64,000 bases of DNA from JBBQVZ01 sp963695975 (GCA_963695975.1 CAVOIB010000012.1:27480-91479); one strand, 5' to 3'; shown: positions 15,340 to 23,339, numbered from the stretch's first letter. The notes: generated by a model from the letters alone, not told the origin. Program-made: numbers and translations.

Positions 15340-16020
15340 ATGAAGGGCCGGCCCATCCCGGAGGCGACGGTCGGCCGACTCCCGGTGTACCTTCGGGCGC
15401 TCGTCGATATCGCCGGATCGGGCCCAACCACGGTCTCGTCCAACGAACTGGCCGACGCCGCCGGCGTGAACTCCGCGAAGGTGCGCAAAGACCTCTCCCA
15501 TCTGGGGTCATACGGGACGCGGGGCGTCGGTTACGACGTCGCGTACCTGATCCATCAGATCCGTCGCGAGCTGGGCCTGACGCAGGATTGGCCTCTCGTG
15601 ATCGTCGGGATCGGGAACCTCGGACACGCCCTGGCCAACTACCGCGGCTTCCCTGAGCGCGGCTTCCGGGTCGCCGCCCTGGTGGACGTCGATCCCGCCA
15701 CCGTCGGCCAGACCGTCGGCCGGCTGCGGATCCATCACGTGGACAACCTGCCCGCGCTCGTTCGAGCGCATCGGATCGCGATCGGCGTGATCGCCACCCC
15801 TGCGGGTGCGGTCCAAGACGTGGTGGATCTGCTCGTTCGCTCAGGCATCCGGTCTATCCTGAACTTCGCGCCCGCCGTGATCACGGTGCCGGACGGGGTG
15901 ACGGTTCGGAAGGTGGATCTGGCGATCGAGCTGCAGATCTTGACGTTCTACGAGCAGCGGAAAGCGACGTTGGCGGAGGTCAAGCGGCGCGGCAGAGCCG
16001 TCGCCGACGTGCCGCGCTGA
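15340..16020 (+). CDS. rex: Rex, NADH/NAD+-sensing transcriptional repressor
   Basis: 226 residues. The N-terminal winged helix opens with IPEATVGRLPVYLRAL and includes VSSNELADAAGVNSAKVRKDL, where VNSAKVRKDL is the recognition helix; VIVGIGNLGHALANY is the Rossmann glycine motif that binds NADH. The domain-swapped C-terminal helix is VRKVDLAIELQILTFYEQ. Rex binds TTGTGAA-N4-TTCACAA when NADH is low and releases DNA when it rises. Close matches to that site stand before the nuo clusters and near the bc operon in this window. GGAGGGG is unusually close to the ATG; no other in-frame start fits. Confidence 0.96.
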   Translation: MKGRPIPEATVGRLPVYLRALVDIAGSGPTTVSSNELADAAGVNSAKVRKDLSHLGSYGTRGVGYDVAYLIHQIRRELGLTQDWPLVIVGIGNLGHALANYRGFPERGFRVAALVDVDPATVGQTVGRLRIHHVDNLPALVRAHRIAIGVIATPAGAVQDVVDLLVRSGIRSILNFAPAVITVPDGVTVRKVDLAIELQILTFYEQRKATLAEVKRRGRAVADVPR

Positions 16021-16021
16021 C

Positions 16022-16132
16022 CTATTTGGCGATCGTCACCCAGAGCAGGAACACCACGACGAGAACCATCACGCCGAAGAGCATGAACTGGATGCTTCCC
16101 TGTTCCAGGAGGGGAACGGTCTCAGCGATCAT
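16022..16132 (-). CDS. 36-residue membrane peptide at the end of the bc operon
   Basis: ATG 16132 to TAG 16022, with GGAG five bases before the start. After a short polar N-terminus (MIAETVPLLEQGSIQ) comes one hydrophobic helix (FMLFGVMVLVVVFLLWVTIA). It starts eight bases after the stop of the upstream membrane-protein gene and is the last gene of the cytochrome bc operon. Small single-helix subunits are common in bc, b6f and oxidase complexes, so a structural subunit is a fair guess. The family is not recognised. Confidence 0.7.
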   Translation of the reverse strand: MIAETVPLLEQGSIQFMLFGVMVLVVVFLLWVTIAK

Positions 16133-16140
16133 CTGATCTC

Positions 16141-16887
16141 CTATGCGGGTCCGTACCAGGCGGGCGAGCTGCCCCCCGTGAGGAACGCCTTGCGTTTCTT
16201 CTCCGCCCGGTCGAGCAACGGGAGGAAGGTCAAGAACGCGATCACCGACGCGATCATGAACATGATCGAGTACCTCGGAACGCTCCCCGAGTCGTGATAC
16301 AGCGTCAGGGTCGTGAGCGGGCCTCCACCCGAGTAATGGGCCTGCACCACCGCGAGCGACGTCTCCCCATCTTCCGAAGGAGCGAACTTGACGCTGTCGA
16401 TCGTGAACTGTGTACCCGTGATCGCGTCGGGCGCAAGTGGGTCGATCCCGAGTTCCTCGTTCGCCTGCGCCGCCAGGAACGACGTCGCAGCGCTGCTCAC
16501 CGATTGGACCGACCCCTCCTGTCCGGGCGTGGGGGCCGTCCAGGGAGACCCGGGATAGTCGGCGAAGACGGTGTACTGCTCATCGGAGGCGGCGAGCCCT
16601 CCATCCATCACCACCCACGAGGGTTCCGCACCTCGCGGTCCCTGGTTCGTGGGCGTCCCCGGCCCCTGGGCCCAGAAGCCGAAGTACCACAGGGACGAGT
16701 GGATGATCAGCCAACCCGAGAAGCACACCGCGAGGAGCAAGAAGCCCATCCACTTGCCCAACACGAACGAGAGCATCAGGTACACGCTCCCGACGAACAG
16801 CGTCAGCGCCATGATCGTGACGCCGGCGCCCTTGAACAGCGTGCCGCAATCGATGTGGAACCCGAGGCAGGTCGAGGCGGCGATCAT
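16141..16887 (-). CDS. Membrane protein of the bc operon, hypothetical
   Basis: 248 residues: two N-terminal helices (IMALTLFVGSVYLMLSFVL, FLLLAVCFSGWLIIHSSLW), a central soluble part of about 130 residues with an even mix of strands, and a third helix (YSIMFMIASVIAFLTFLPLL) before a basic tail. The soluble part should face the outside, where the Rieske and cytochrome c domains are. No cofactor motif is seen. Its start follows the cytochrome c stop directly, so it probably belongs to the complex or its assembly. Confidence 0.8.
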   Translation of the reverse strand: MIAASTCLGFHIDCGTLFKGAGVTIMALTLFVGSVYLMLSFVLGKWMGFLLLAVCFSGWLIIHSSLWYFGFWAQGPGTPTNQGPRGAEPSWVVMDGGLAASDEQYTVFADYPGSPWTAPTPGQEGSVQSVSSAATSFLAAQANEELGIDPLAPDAITGTQFTIDSVKFAPSEDGETSLAVVQAHYSGGGPLTTLTLYHDSGSVPRYSIMFMIASVIAFLTFLPLLDRAEKKRKAFLTGGSSPAWYGPA

Positions 16888-17634
16888 CTACGACCCCGCC
16901 GCCGGTGAGGCAGACGTCGATGGGGAGGCGGATGCCGGTGCCGACGCGGACGGCGAAGCCGCCGCCTTCGCCGCGTCCGGGTTGATGCAGACGTTCTGCT
17001 CGAACGGGACGTTCTTGGAGCTCATGAAGACCAGGTAGTTCACGATGTCGTTGATCTGTTGATCGTCGAGCGCGCCCTCGTACCGGATGCTCCACGAAGG
17101 CATCCCCGCCGTCGAACGTCCCTGCTCGATCGTGGTGTAGATGTCGTCGAGCGAGAGGATCTTCGGATGTCCGGTGTTCGGGCCGCCGCAGATCGTGGTG
17201 AGATCGGGCGGGTACGCGTAACCGCCTTGGAACGAGATGACGCCGCCGCGCAGCTCCGGCCCATGACAGCGCACGCACCCCACGCCCAGCTGGTTCTCTT
17301 CGCTGAAGAGCTCCACCGACCGCTTGCCGCGGGCGATCGCTTCGACCTTGAGCGCCTTCTCCTGCTCGAGGTTCGCGGACGGCTCGACCAGCCATGTGTA
17401 GGGGAGCCACACGACGAAGAACGTGATCAGGACCACGCCCCACCCCTGCAGCTTCTGCAGGAGCGGTGTCTCGAGCGCGGGGTCGGACGGTCCCGGCTCC
17501 ATGGCCGGAGGGATGTCGGGCGTGGGCTCGCGGGCGACGCGCCCACGCAGGACGAGCGCCGCGACGGCGGCCACCACGAACAGGCCGCCGAGGACGAGGA
17601 GCACCACCCCCGCGGAATCGCTCAGCGCCAGCAT
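16888..17634 (-). CDS. Membrane-anchored monoheme cytochrome c of the bc complex
   Basis: 248 residues with two membrane helices (about 8-30 and 66-83) and a C-terminal cytochrome c domain. CVRCH (120-124) is the heme c site; the Met of AGMPSW is the likely sixth ligand. The tail is a low-complexity Ala/Pro/Ser stretch. In the operon it follows the Rieske gene, so it probably takes electrons from the Rieske cluster. Classical actinobacterial QcrC has two hemes; only one CxxCH is present here. Confidence 0.9.
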   Translation of the reverse strand: MLALSDSAGVVLLVLGGLFVVAAVAALVLRGRVAREPTPDIPPAMEPGPSDPALETPLLQKLQGWGVVLITFFVVWLPYTWLVEPSANLEQEKALKVEAIARGKRSVELFSEENQLGVGCVRCHGPELRGGVISFQGGYAYPPDLTTICGGPNTGHPKILSLDDIYTTIEQGRSTAGMPSWSIRYEGALDDQQINDIVNYLVFMSSKNVPFEQNVCINPDAAKAAASPSASAPASASPSTSASPAAGS

Positions 17635-17652
17635 CGTCGTCGGAGACCTCCC

Positions 17653-18363
17653 CTACCCCGGGGCCACGCAGAAGGGGCCCTGCGGCGGCTCGTCGATCGT
17701 GTCGGTGCCGCGCGGCGGGCCCAGGATCACCTCCGATGTGTCCACCAGCACGTTGCCGTTCTCGATCGTCAGCTTGAACCGATCCATCCCGCGGGGGGCG
17801 GGTCCCAGCTGGTACTCGCCCGCGAAGTTGTACTTCGACCCGTGGCAGGGGCACTCGAACCACTTCGAGGAGCCGCAGAAGGGCACGCGGCAGCCCAGGT
17901 GCACGCACCGCTGGTACAGCGGCATGATCCCCTCGGTGGTCACGCCTTCGACCTGGTAGTCGGCGTCCGGGTTCGGCTTGCCGTCCCAGGGCACGATGTA
18001 GAAGCGGCCGGCGCCGTTGTACACCGGAGCCAGGGACTCATCGATCTGCGCCTTGATATCCGTCAGCTGACCGGCGTTGATCAACGACCCGAACCCGCCC
18101 TTGAGGTTCGGCCACAGGAACGCGATCGATGCCCCGCCGAACTGCGCGCCGAAGACGAGCAACGACGTCAACAGCGACTTGCGGAAGAAATCGCGTCGCG
18201 ACATCGAGGCGACGGGCCTGGCCGAGACCGGCGCGCCGTCCGCGGCTGCCTTCTGCGCCTTGGCCGCTCGCAGGAACGAGAGGCCGTAGACGACGGCGAA
18301 GATGTCGAGCGCGATGAAGATGACGATCGCCGCGACGAGGCCAGTGGACAAGGCGAGCGTCAT
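17653..18363 (-). CDS. Rieske iron-sulfur subunit of the bc complex
   Basis: 236 residues. Start at ATG 18363, overlapping the cytochrome b subunit stop by four bases. Box I is CVHLGC (C153, H155 as ligands, C158 for the disulfide) and box II CPCHGS (C171, H174 as ligands, C173 for the disulfide). One helix at the N-terminus is followed by a twin-arginine-type segment (SRRDFFRKSLLTSLL) and a second helix, so a Tat route for the cluster domain is likely. It carries electrons from menaquinol to cytochrome c. Confidence 0.94.
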   Translation of the reverse strand: MTLALSTGLVAAIVIFIALDIFAVVYGLSFLRAAKAQKAAADGAPVSARPVASMSRRDFFRKSLLTSLLVFGAQFGGASIAFLWPNLKGGFGSLINAGQLTDIKAQIDESLAPVYNGAGRFYIVPWDGKPNPDADYQVEGVTTEGIMPLYQRCVHLGCRVPFCGSSKWFECPCHGSKYNFAGEYQLGPAPRGMDRFKLTIENGNVLVDTSEVILGPPRGTDTIDEPPQGPFCVAPG

Positions 18364-19190
18364 AGGTCGAAGAACACCCCTTGCGCCCACGGCCAGATCC
18401 AGTTGTAACCGGGACCGCGGAAGAAACAGCCGATGATCGTGAGCGTCGCGCCGAAGCAGAAGAGGAACGTGAACATCGTCACCGCGACCTTGCGGTCCCC
18501 GGGCTTCACGCTCGGGTTCCGGTCGATGTAGGGAACGGCGGCAAGGCCGACCAAGATGAACGTCGGGATCACGATCCCCGCGATCATCGGGTGGAAGTAG
18601 CGCAGCAGCTCCTGCAATCCCAGGAAGTACCAGGGGGCCTTGGACGGGTTAGGCGTCAGGTTCGGGTTCGCCAGCTGCCGGAGCGGCGCGTTCAGGAACG
18701 TCGAGAAGACGAGCACACCCGCCGTGAGGATCAACATGGCGACGAACTCTTCGATCAGCAGGTGTGGCATCACGTTCACCCGGTCGCCCTGTTCGCGCTC
18801 GACGCGCTGGATGCCTTCGGGTGGAACGAGCGCCAACAGCCGATGCTTGTCGTCGGCGCCCTTCTTCGGGGAGGGGATATTGCCCGTCGGCAGAGGCGCG
18901 GTGCGCATGGGCGTGGTTGCGGTGGTCGCGGCCATCGCGACGGTAGCGACCGCCGCGGGCGCGCCGGCCGGAGCCGCGACCGCTGCCGCGACCGGAGCGG
19001 CTTCGGCCATCGCCGCGCTGGGTGCCGCCGGCCGGTCGTGGACCTCGTCGGGGTGCGCCTTGCGGTAGGCCGCGACTGCCGCACGGCGCGCGCGCCCTTC
19101 GGCGATGCGCCGGTCCACGCCGGAGGCGGTCTGGGCGTCCAGCGTCTGCTGGTAGGCGTCCATGTCCTTCGGCGTTTCCTCCCAGGTCAC
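18360..19190 (-). CDS. Cytochrome b, C-terminal part (subunit IV-like)
   Basis: 276 residues. The last 140 form three to four helices like b6f subunit IV, with the quinol-site region NPSKAPWYFLGLQELL; the usual PEWY/PDWY acid is Ala-Pro-Trp-Tyr here (185-188). The first 140 residues are hydrophilic and unusual: a charged start, then an Ala/Pro/Val-rich stretch (about 54-100) with no predicted fold. GTG start nine bases after the N-terminal cytochrome b gene. Splitting cytochrome b in two is known from b6f and Firmicutes, not from mycobacterial QcrB. Confidence 0.9.
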   Translation of the reverse strand: MTWEETPKDMDAYQQTLDAQTASGVDRRIAEGRARRAAVAAYRKAHPDEVHDRPAAPSAAMAEAAPVAAAVAAPAGAPAAVATVAMAATTATTPMRTAPLPTGNIPSPKKGADDKHRLLALVPPEGIQRVEREQGDRVNVMPHLLIEEFVAMLILTAGVLVFSTFLNAPLRQLANPNLTPNPSKAPWYFLGLQELLRYFHPMIAGIVIPTFILVGLAAVPYIDRNPSVKPGDRKVAVTMFTFLFCFGATLTIIGCFFRGPGYNWIWPWAQGVFFDL

Positions 19191-19199
19191 GTCGTCTCC

Positions 19200-19970
19200 T
19201 TAGAGCGGTCCCGAGATGCCGCCGTCCTTGCGGATCCGCCAGAAGTGGACCGCCAGGAAGATGACCAATACGAACGGTAAGGCAAGCACGTGGAGCACGT
19301 ACCAGCGGAGCAAGGTCTGCGGCCCGACAACGACTCCGCCCAAGAGCAGGAAGTTCGCCTGCTTCGAGATGAACGGTGCATAGCCCCCAAGCGAGGTACC
19401 GACCGTGACCGCCCAGATCGCGAGCTGGTCCCACGGCAAGAGGTAACCGGTGAACGACAGGCCGAGCGTGAGGAACAGCAGGATCACGCCGACGACCCAG
19501 TTGAACTCGCGCGGCGGCTTGTACGCGCCGGTGTAGAAGACGCGCGCCATGTGGAGCGTTACAGAGAAGACCATGAGGTGTGCGCCCCACCGGTGCAGAT
19601 TGCGAACCAGGTCTCCGAAGAAGACCGACGTCCTGATGTTCTGCATGTCGGCGTAGGCGACAGCTCCGCCCAGGTCGGCCATCGGCCGGTAGAAGAACAT
19701 CAGGAAGATGCCGGTGATCGTGAGCAGGATGAACAGGAAGAACGACAGGCCGCCCAGGCAGAACGTGTACGTCAACTTCAGGCCGTGCCGTTTCACCTTC
19801 ACGGGATGCAGGTGATAGAGCACGTTGTTCATGGTCGCGAGCGCGCGGTCGCGGGAAGTGTCTTTGTAGCCTCTCCGGAACAACGACCCGGGTCGGAAGA
19901 TCGACTTCCAAACCTCGGTCTCGCGGATGCGGTCGCCGACCTCGCTCGGTGACGGCGGCTTCAACTTCAC
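19200..19970 (-). CDS. Cytochrome b, N-terminal part (b6-like, diheme)
   Basis: 256 residues from GTG 19970; the longer frame upstream is a shadow. Four helices carry the heme b ligands: NLHRWGAHL and TLHMARVFYTGAY on helix B, VLHVLALPF and AVHFWRIRKDGG on helix D, the latter two 15 residues apart as in b6 rather than bc1. FCLGG places a cysteine (about residue 71) where b6 and Bacillus QcrB attach an extra heme c covalently. The end IRKDGGISGPL matches b6 proteins. Oxidises menaquinol with the Rieske subunit. Confidence 0.93.
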   Translation of the reverse strand: MKLKPPSPSEVGDRIRETEVWKSIFRPGSLFRRGYKDTSRDRALATMNNVLYHLHPVKVKRHGLKLTYTFCLGGLSFFLFILLTITGIFLMFFYRPMADLGGAVAYADMQNIRTSVFFGDLVRNLHRWGAHLMVFSVTLHMARVFYTGAYKPPREFNWVVGVILLFLTLGLSFTGYLLPWDQLAIWAVTVGTSLGGYAPFISKQANFLLLGGVVVGPQTLLRWYVLHVLALPFVLVIFLAVHFWRIRKDGGISGPL

Positions 19971-20013
19971 GCGGGTCCCTCTCTCCCTCGGTCTGGCTTC
20001 GCCCGCCGGACCG

Positions 20014-20412
20014 TCACTCCGCGGCCGCCTGCGACGTCGGCACCTCGGCCATCGTGCGAGCCGCGCCGCCTCCACCCTCCGGCAGGCGCGCATAGTACAG
20101 CGTGTCGGTGGGGCAGCGGTCCACGCACACCGAGCAGCGCGTACACGCGTTGTCGTCCACGACGAAGATCGCGGTGGCGATGTCCACCTCGGCCCCGACC
20201 GACCCCTCGTCCGTGCCCGCGACGATCCCCGGGGACATCATGTAGATGCAGTTCCAGGGACACACGTCCTCGCAGGCGCGGCAGAGGATGCAGTTGTCGG
20301 GGTCGAGCATCAGGTGCTTGGGGGACTTGACCCCGATCGCGAGCCAGGCGGGATCCACCTCCTCCACGACGTAGTCCTCGTGGATGTCGACCTCGGTCTT
20401 GGTGAACGGCAT
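20014..20412 (-). CDS. 2[4Fe-4S] ferredoxin-like protein in the bc operon
   Basis: 132 residues with two four-cysteine motifs: C41, C44, C47, C51 (CILCRACEDVCP) and C90, C93, C96, C100 (CTRCSVCVDRCP), separated by an insert of about 38 residues longer than in simple bacterial ferredoxins. No signal peptide or helix, so it is cytoplasmic. It is the second gene of the bc operon, nine bases from the first. Such a protein is not part of standard bc complexes; it may feed electrons to or accept them from the inner side of cytochrome b. Confidence 0.88.
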   Translation of the reverse strand: MPFTKTEVDIHEDYVVEEVDPAWLAIGVKSPKHLMLDPDNCILCRACEDVCPWNCIYMMSPGIVAGTDEGSVGAEVDIATAIFVVDDNACTRCSVCVDRCPTDTLYYARLPEGGGGAARTMAEVPTSQAAAE

Positions 20413-20421
20413 CCGCGGCCT

Positions 20422-20790
20422 CTACCGGTACCCACCGGTCGGTCGGACGTCGCCGGACTGCCCTCGGAGCTTGCGTCGCCAGTTCTGCATCACCGTGGCG
20501 CCGACCAGGATCACGATGATCGGCAGGGTGGCGAGGCCCATGGCGACGGCGTCGCGGAGCTCCTTCAGCCAGAACCCGTTAGGTCCGGCCCCGTTCCACT
20601 TGAGCTTCTGGTCCGCGAAGTACAGCCAGAACGAGGGGATGACGGAGGTCGTGATCATGATCGCGAACGTCAGCACAAGCGAGAACACGACAGCCTTGGT
20701 CCATGTCCACTCGAACGTCTTCAGGAAGCTCTCGGCTCGCGTCTTCGCCGTGGCGAGACGAGACGGTTTCGCGGACTCGACCTGGCTCAT
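20422..20790 (-). CDS. Two-helix membrane protein, first gene of the bc operon
   Basis: 122 residues with two hydrophobic helices (AVVFSLVLTFAIMITTSVIP and AVAMGLATLPIIVILVGATV) and a basic C-terminal tail. No metal-binding motif. It leads the operon that encodes the ferredoxin, cytochrome b, Rieske and cytochrome c genes and has a perfect TATAAT upstream. It may anchor the ferredoxin to the complex, which is only inferred from position. Family not recognised. Confidence 0.75.
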   Translation of the reverse strand: MSQVESAKPSRLATAKTRAESFLKTFEWTWTKAVVFSLVLTFAIMITTSVIPSFWLYFADQKLKWNGAGPNGFWLKELRDAVAMGLATLPIIVILVGATVMQNWRRKLRGQSGDVRPTGGYR

Positions 20791-20817
20791 GCCGGCATCG
20801 TCTCCATGGGCGGGGCG

Positions 20818-20823
20818 ATTATA
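20818..20823 (-). promoter_or_regulatory. Perfect -10 box TATAAT of the bc operon
   Basis: The minus strand reads TATAAT, followed by 27 bases to the ATG at 20790. No good -35 box lies 16-18 bases upstream, so an activator or a non-standard -35 may be used. Confidence 0.6.
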
Positions 20824-20859
20824 GCCATGCGTGATGGGGCTGGATCGTGCGCGCGCGGC

Positions 20860-20877
20860 TTGTGAATCGCTTCACGA
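20860..20877. promoter_or_regulatory. Predicted Rex operator between bc and cytochrome-maturation units
   Basis: TTGTGAATCGCTTCACGA matches TTGTGAA-N4-TTCACAA in 13 of 14 fixed bases. Its centre is about 57 bases upstream of the expected bc-operon transcription start and over 90 bases upstream of the expected ccdA start, so it does not overlap either -10 box. Confidence 0.7.
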
Positions 20878-20951
20878 GGCATCACTATGCCGCCCGCCCG
20901 GGCCCGTCGCAACCCACCGGCTCAGCCTGCAGAGACCGGTGCGCGGGCCCC

Positions 20952-20957
20952 TAGACT
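20952..20957 (+). promoter_or_regulatory. Possible -10 TAGACT for ccdA
   Basis: TAGACT stands 30 bases before the ccdA ATG, and GGGAG serves as ribosome binding site at 20980-20984. No clear -35 element. Confidence 0.35.
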
Positions 20958-20987
20958 GGGACGCTCTTCGCCCATATCGGGAGCGAC

Positions 20988-21716
20988 ATGATCGCCGACA
21001 TCGTGCAGACGGGGCTGACCTCCTGGTGGGCCCCGGTGCTCGCCTTCGCCGCCGGGCTCGTGTCGTTCGCCTCGCCGTGCGTGTTCCCTCTCGTACCTGG
21101 GTACGTGTCGTTCGTGTCGGGGGAGCGAGCGATCGACGGGGAGACGCCGCGGCCCCTCGTGCCGATCCTGCTCTTCATCGCAGGGTTCACGCTCGTGTTC
21201 ACGTTGCTCGGGGCGTTCGCGAGCACGTTCGTGCCGCTCCTCAAAGATGAGACCGGGCAACGGGTCGCCGGGCTCGTGGTGGTGGTGATCGGCGTATTCA
21301 TGATCGGGTTCGCGCTGCAGCGTGGTGCGCTCGTCCTGTACACGGAACGTCGTCCGTTCCTGGCGAGGGTTCGGCCGGGCTCGGTGGGTGCGCTGCCGCT
21401 CGGGATGGCGTTCGCCGCGGGGTGGACGCCCTGCATCGGTCCGGCGCTCGCCGGGATCCTGGCGATCGCTGCCACCCAGAGCACACTGCGGGGGATCTTC
21501 CTCCTGATCGCGTACTCGCTCGGGCTCGGCGTGCCGTTCCTGCTCGTTGGGCTCGGCGTCCAGCGGTTCGTCGGCGCGTTCGGCTGGGTGCGCCGGAACT
21601 ATGCCTGGATCGCCGGTGTGTCCGGAGCCCTCCTGATCGTCGTGGGCGTGATGCTCATGACTGGGACGTTCACCCGTCTGTTCGCGCCGCTCGCGCGGTT
21701 CGCTCCCGGGCTGTGA
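20988..21716 (+). CDS. ccdA: CcdA, cytochrome c biogenesis thiol-disulfide transporter
   Basis: 242 residues with six helices. The redox cysteines sit in FASPCVFPLVPGYVSF (helix 1) and AAGWTPCIGPAL (helix 4), the family signature. CcdA moves reducing power across the membrane to keep apocytochrome CxxCH cysteines reduced. It heads a run with resB and ccsB, and a TlpA-like thioredoxin encoded further downstream is a likely partner. The nearby Rex-type site may link it to redox control. Confidence 0.94.
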   Translation: MIADIVQTGLTSWWAPVLAFAAGLVSFASPCVFPLVPGYVSFVSGERAIDGETPRPLVPILLFIAGFTLVFTLLGAFASTFVPLLKDETGQRVAGLVVVVIGVFMIGFALQRGALVLYTERRPFLARVRPGSVGALPLGMAFAAGWTPCIGPALAGILAIAATQSTLRGIFLLIAYSLGLGVPFLLVGLGVQRFVGAFGWVRRNYAWIAGVSGALLIVVGVMLMTGTFTRLFAPLARFAPGL

Positions 21717-21770
21717 GCGGCCTCGTGGGTCGGGTCATCGGGTGGCGACCGTAGGATAGGGCGAAGCCCC

Positions 21771-23339
21771 ATGTCTCCCACCCGCGTCACGCTCCGGCAG
21801 TCACTCGCACTGGTTTGGCGAACGCTGCGCTCGATGCGCACGGCGCTGATCCTGTTGCTGCTGTTGGCGTTGGCCTCGGTCGCCGGCTCGCTGGTGCCGC
21901 AGTGGCCGAACTCCCCGGAACGCGTCCTTCGGTACCAGCTGGATCACCCGCTCGTCGGCGCCCTGTACGACCGGCTCGGGCTCTTCGACGTCTACGGGTC
22001 GTGGTGGTTCGTGCTCATCACGGCCCTGCTGCTCGTGTCGCTCGTGGCCTGCCTCGTTCCACGAACCCGCGCGGCGTTCCGCTCCCTTCGGCAGGAGCCG
22101 GTCCAGGCGCGCGAGATCGACGCGTTCCGTCTCTACGAAGAGCGCGTGGTGCCCGCGGACCCATCTCGCGTGATCGATGGATCGCGGCACGTGTTGCGGC
22201 AGCGGCTGTTCCGGGTCGCTCGTGACGGTGAAGGCCGTGCGGCCCTCGCCGCCGAGAAGGGGATGCTGCGCGAGATCGGGAGCCTGCTCTTCCATTGGGC
22301 GTTCCTGTTGATCGTCGTCGGCGTGATCTACGGCAAAGGCACCGGCTTCACCGGCAAAGCCGTCGTGGTTGAGGGGAAGACGTGGATCGACGCCCAGGCG
22401 AACTACGACGGCGAGATCCGCATGGGCCGCTTCTTCGACGGCAACTTCTCGGGGGTCGGGATCCACCTTCGCGGATTCGAAGACACGTACCGTCGAACGG
22501 GGCAGCCCATGGACTTCGTCTCGCACGTCGACCTTCTCGATCCGCAGGGCTCGCTCGTGAAGCAGGCCGACGTCCGCGTGAACCATCCGGCGTCGATCGA
22601 CGGACTGGACATCTACCAGTACGGGTTCGGATGGGCACCGGTGGTCGAGGTCCGGCAGGACGGCGAGCTGATCGCGTCGGCGCCCATCACGTTCGTGCAG
22701 GACACGGCGCCGCCGGGCGTCCCGCAGCTGGCCATGCCGTGGCACGGCGTGCTGAAGCTCACGTCGCTCGACCCGCAGATGGGGATCACGTTCGAGCTCT
22801 GGCCGGACAGCCGCGCATTCCTCCGACTGCAGCAGACCGGACGGCCGGTCCCGATGGTGGAGGCGTTCCAGCCGTTCATGCGGTTCTCGGTGTACCGGGG
22901 CGATATCGTCGATCCGGCTCCGCTCTCGCTCGACACGGAGGGACTCCGACAGGGCCCTCGCGGGATCGTGGGCTCGGAGCAGACGGTGGATCTGAAGACC
23001 GGTCGCCCGGTCACTGGGGACGCGCTGCGATCCCTGAGGATGTCGTTCCCGGAGCTCCGTCAGTACAGCGTCCTGCAGGTGAGTCGGGATCGCGGGGTGC
23101 CCCTGGTTCTCCTGGCGGCTATCCTCGTCCTGCTCGGGCTGCTGCCGGCCCTCTACACCTCTCGACGCAAGGTGTGGGTCCGGGCGGAGCCAAACGGGAG
23201 CGGGACCATGTTGAAGGTGGGAGGATTCGCGCTGCAGCGCAAGTCGCAGTTCGCGGATGAGTTCGCGAAGTTGGTCGACGCCATGGCTCGAGCCGCCGAT
23301 ATGCCGGCGGAAGAGAGGGAGCGGGTCATCCCGCCGTGA
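21771..23339 (+). CDS. resB: ResB, cytochrome c synthase component
   Basis: 522 residues with the System II ResB layout: helices at the N-terminus (LRSMRTALILLLLLALASVAGSL region and WWFVLITALLLVSLVACLV), a large outer domain in the middle that includes VNHPASIDGLDIYQYGFG, and a last helix (LVLLAAILVLLGLLPALY) near the C-terminus. Together with CcsB it attaches heme to apocytochromes c outside the membrane. The stop overlaps the ccsB start by four bases, so the two are co-translated. Confidence 0.93.
   Translation: MSPTRVTLRQSLALVWRTLRSMRTALILLLLLALASVAGSLVPQWPNSPERVLRYQLDHPLVGALYDRLGLFDVYGSWWFVLITALLLVSLVACLVPRTRAAFRSLRQEPVQAREIDAFRLYEERVVPADPSRVIDGSRHVLRQRLFRVARDGEGRAALAAEKGMLREIGSLLFHWAFLLIVVGVIYGKGTGFTGKAVVVEGKTWIDAQANYDGEIRMGRFFDGNFSGVGIHLRGFEDTYRRTGQPMDFVSHVDLLDPQGSLVKQADVRVNHPASIDGLDIYQYGFGWAPVVEVRQDGELIASAPITFVQDTAPPGVPQLAMPWHGVLKLTSLDPQMGITFELWPDSRAFLRLQQTGRPVPMVEAFQPFMRFSVYRGDIVDPAPLSLDTEGLRQGPRGIVGSEQTVDLKTGRPVTGDALRSLRMSFPELRQYSVLQVSRDRGVPLVLLAAILVLLGLLPALYTSRRKVWVRAEPNGSGTMLKVGGFALQRKSQFADEFAKLVDAMARAADMPAEERERVIPP

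Noticed and set aside
14951..15511. Upstream extension of the sigma factor to 377 residues
   Set aside because: It runs antisense through the glutaredoxin gene and the start of rex; the added residues are Arg/Pro/Ser-rich as in shadow frames.
16580..19911. Long Arg/His/Asp-rich frames opposite and beside the bc operon genes
   Set aside because: They are shadows caused by high GC at third codon positions; composition is unlike any protein and the frames they oppose hold clear cofactor motifs.
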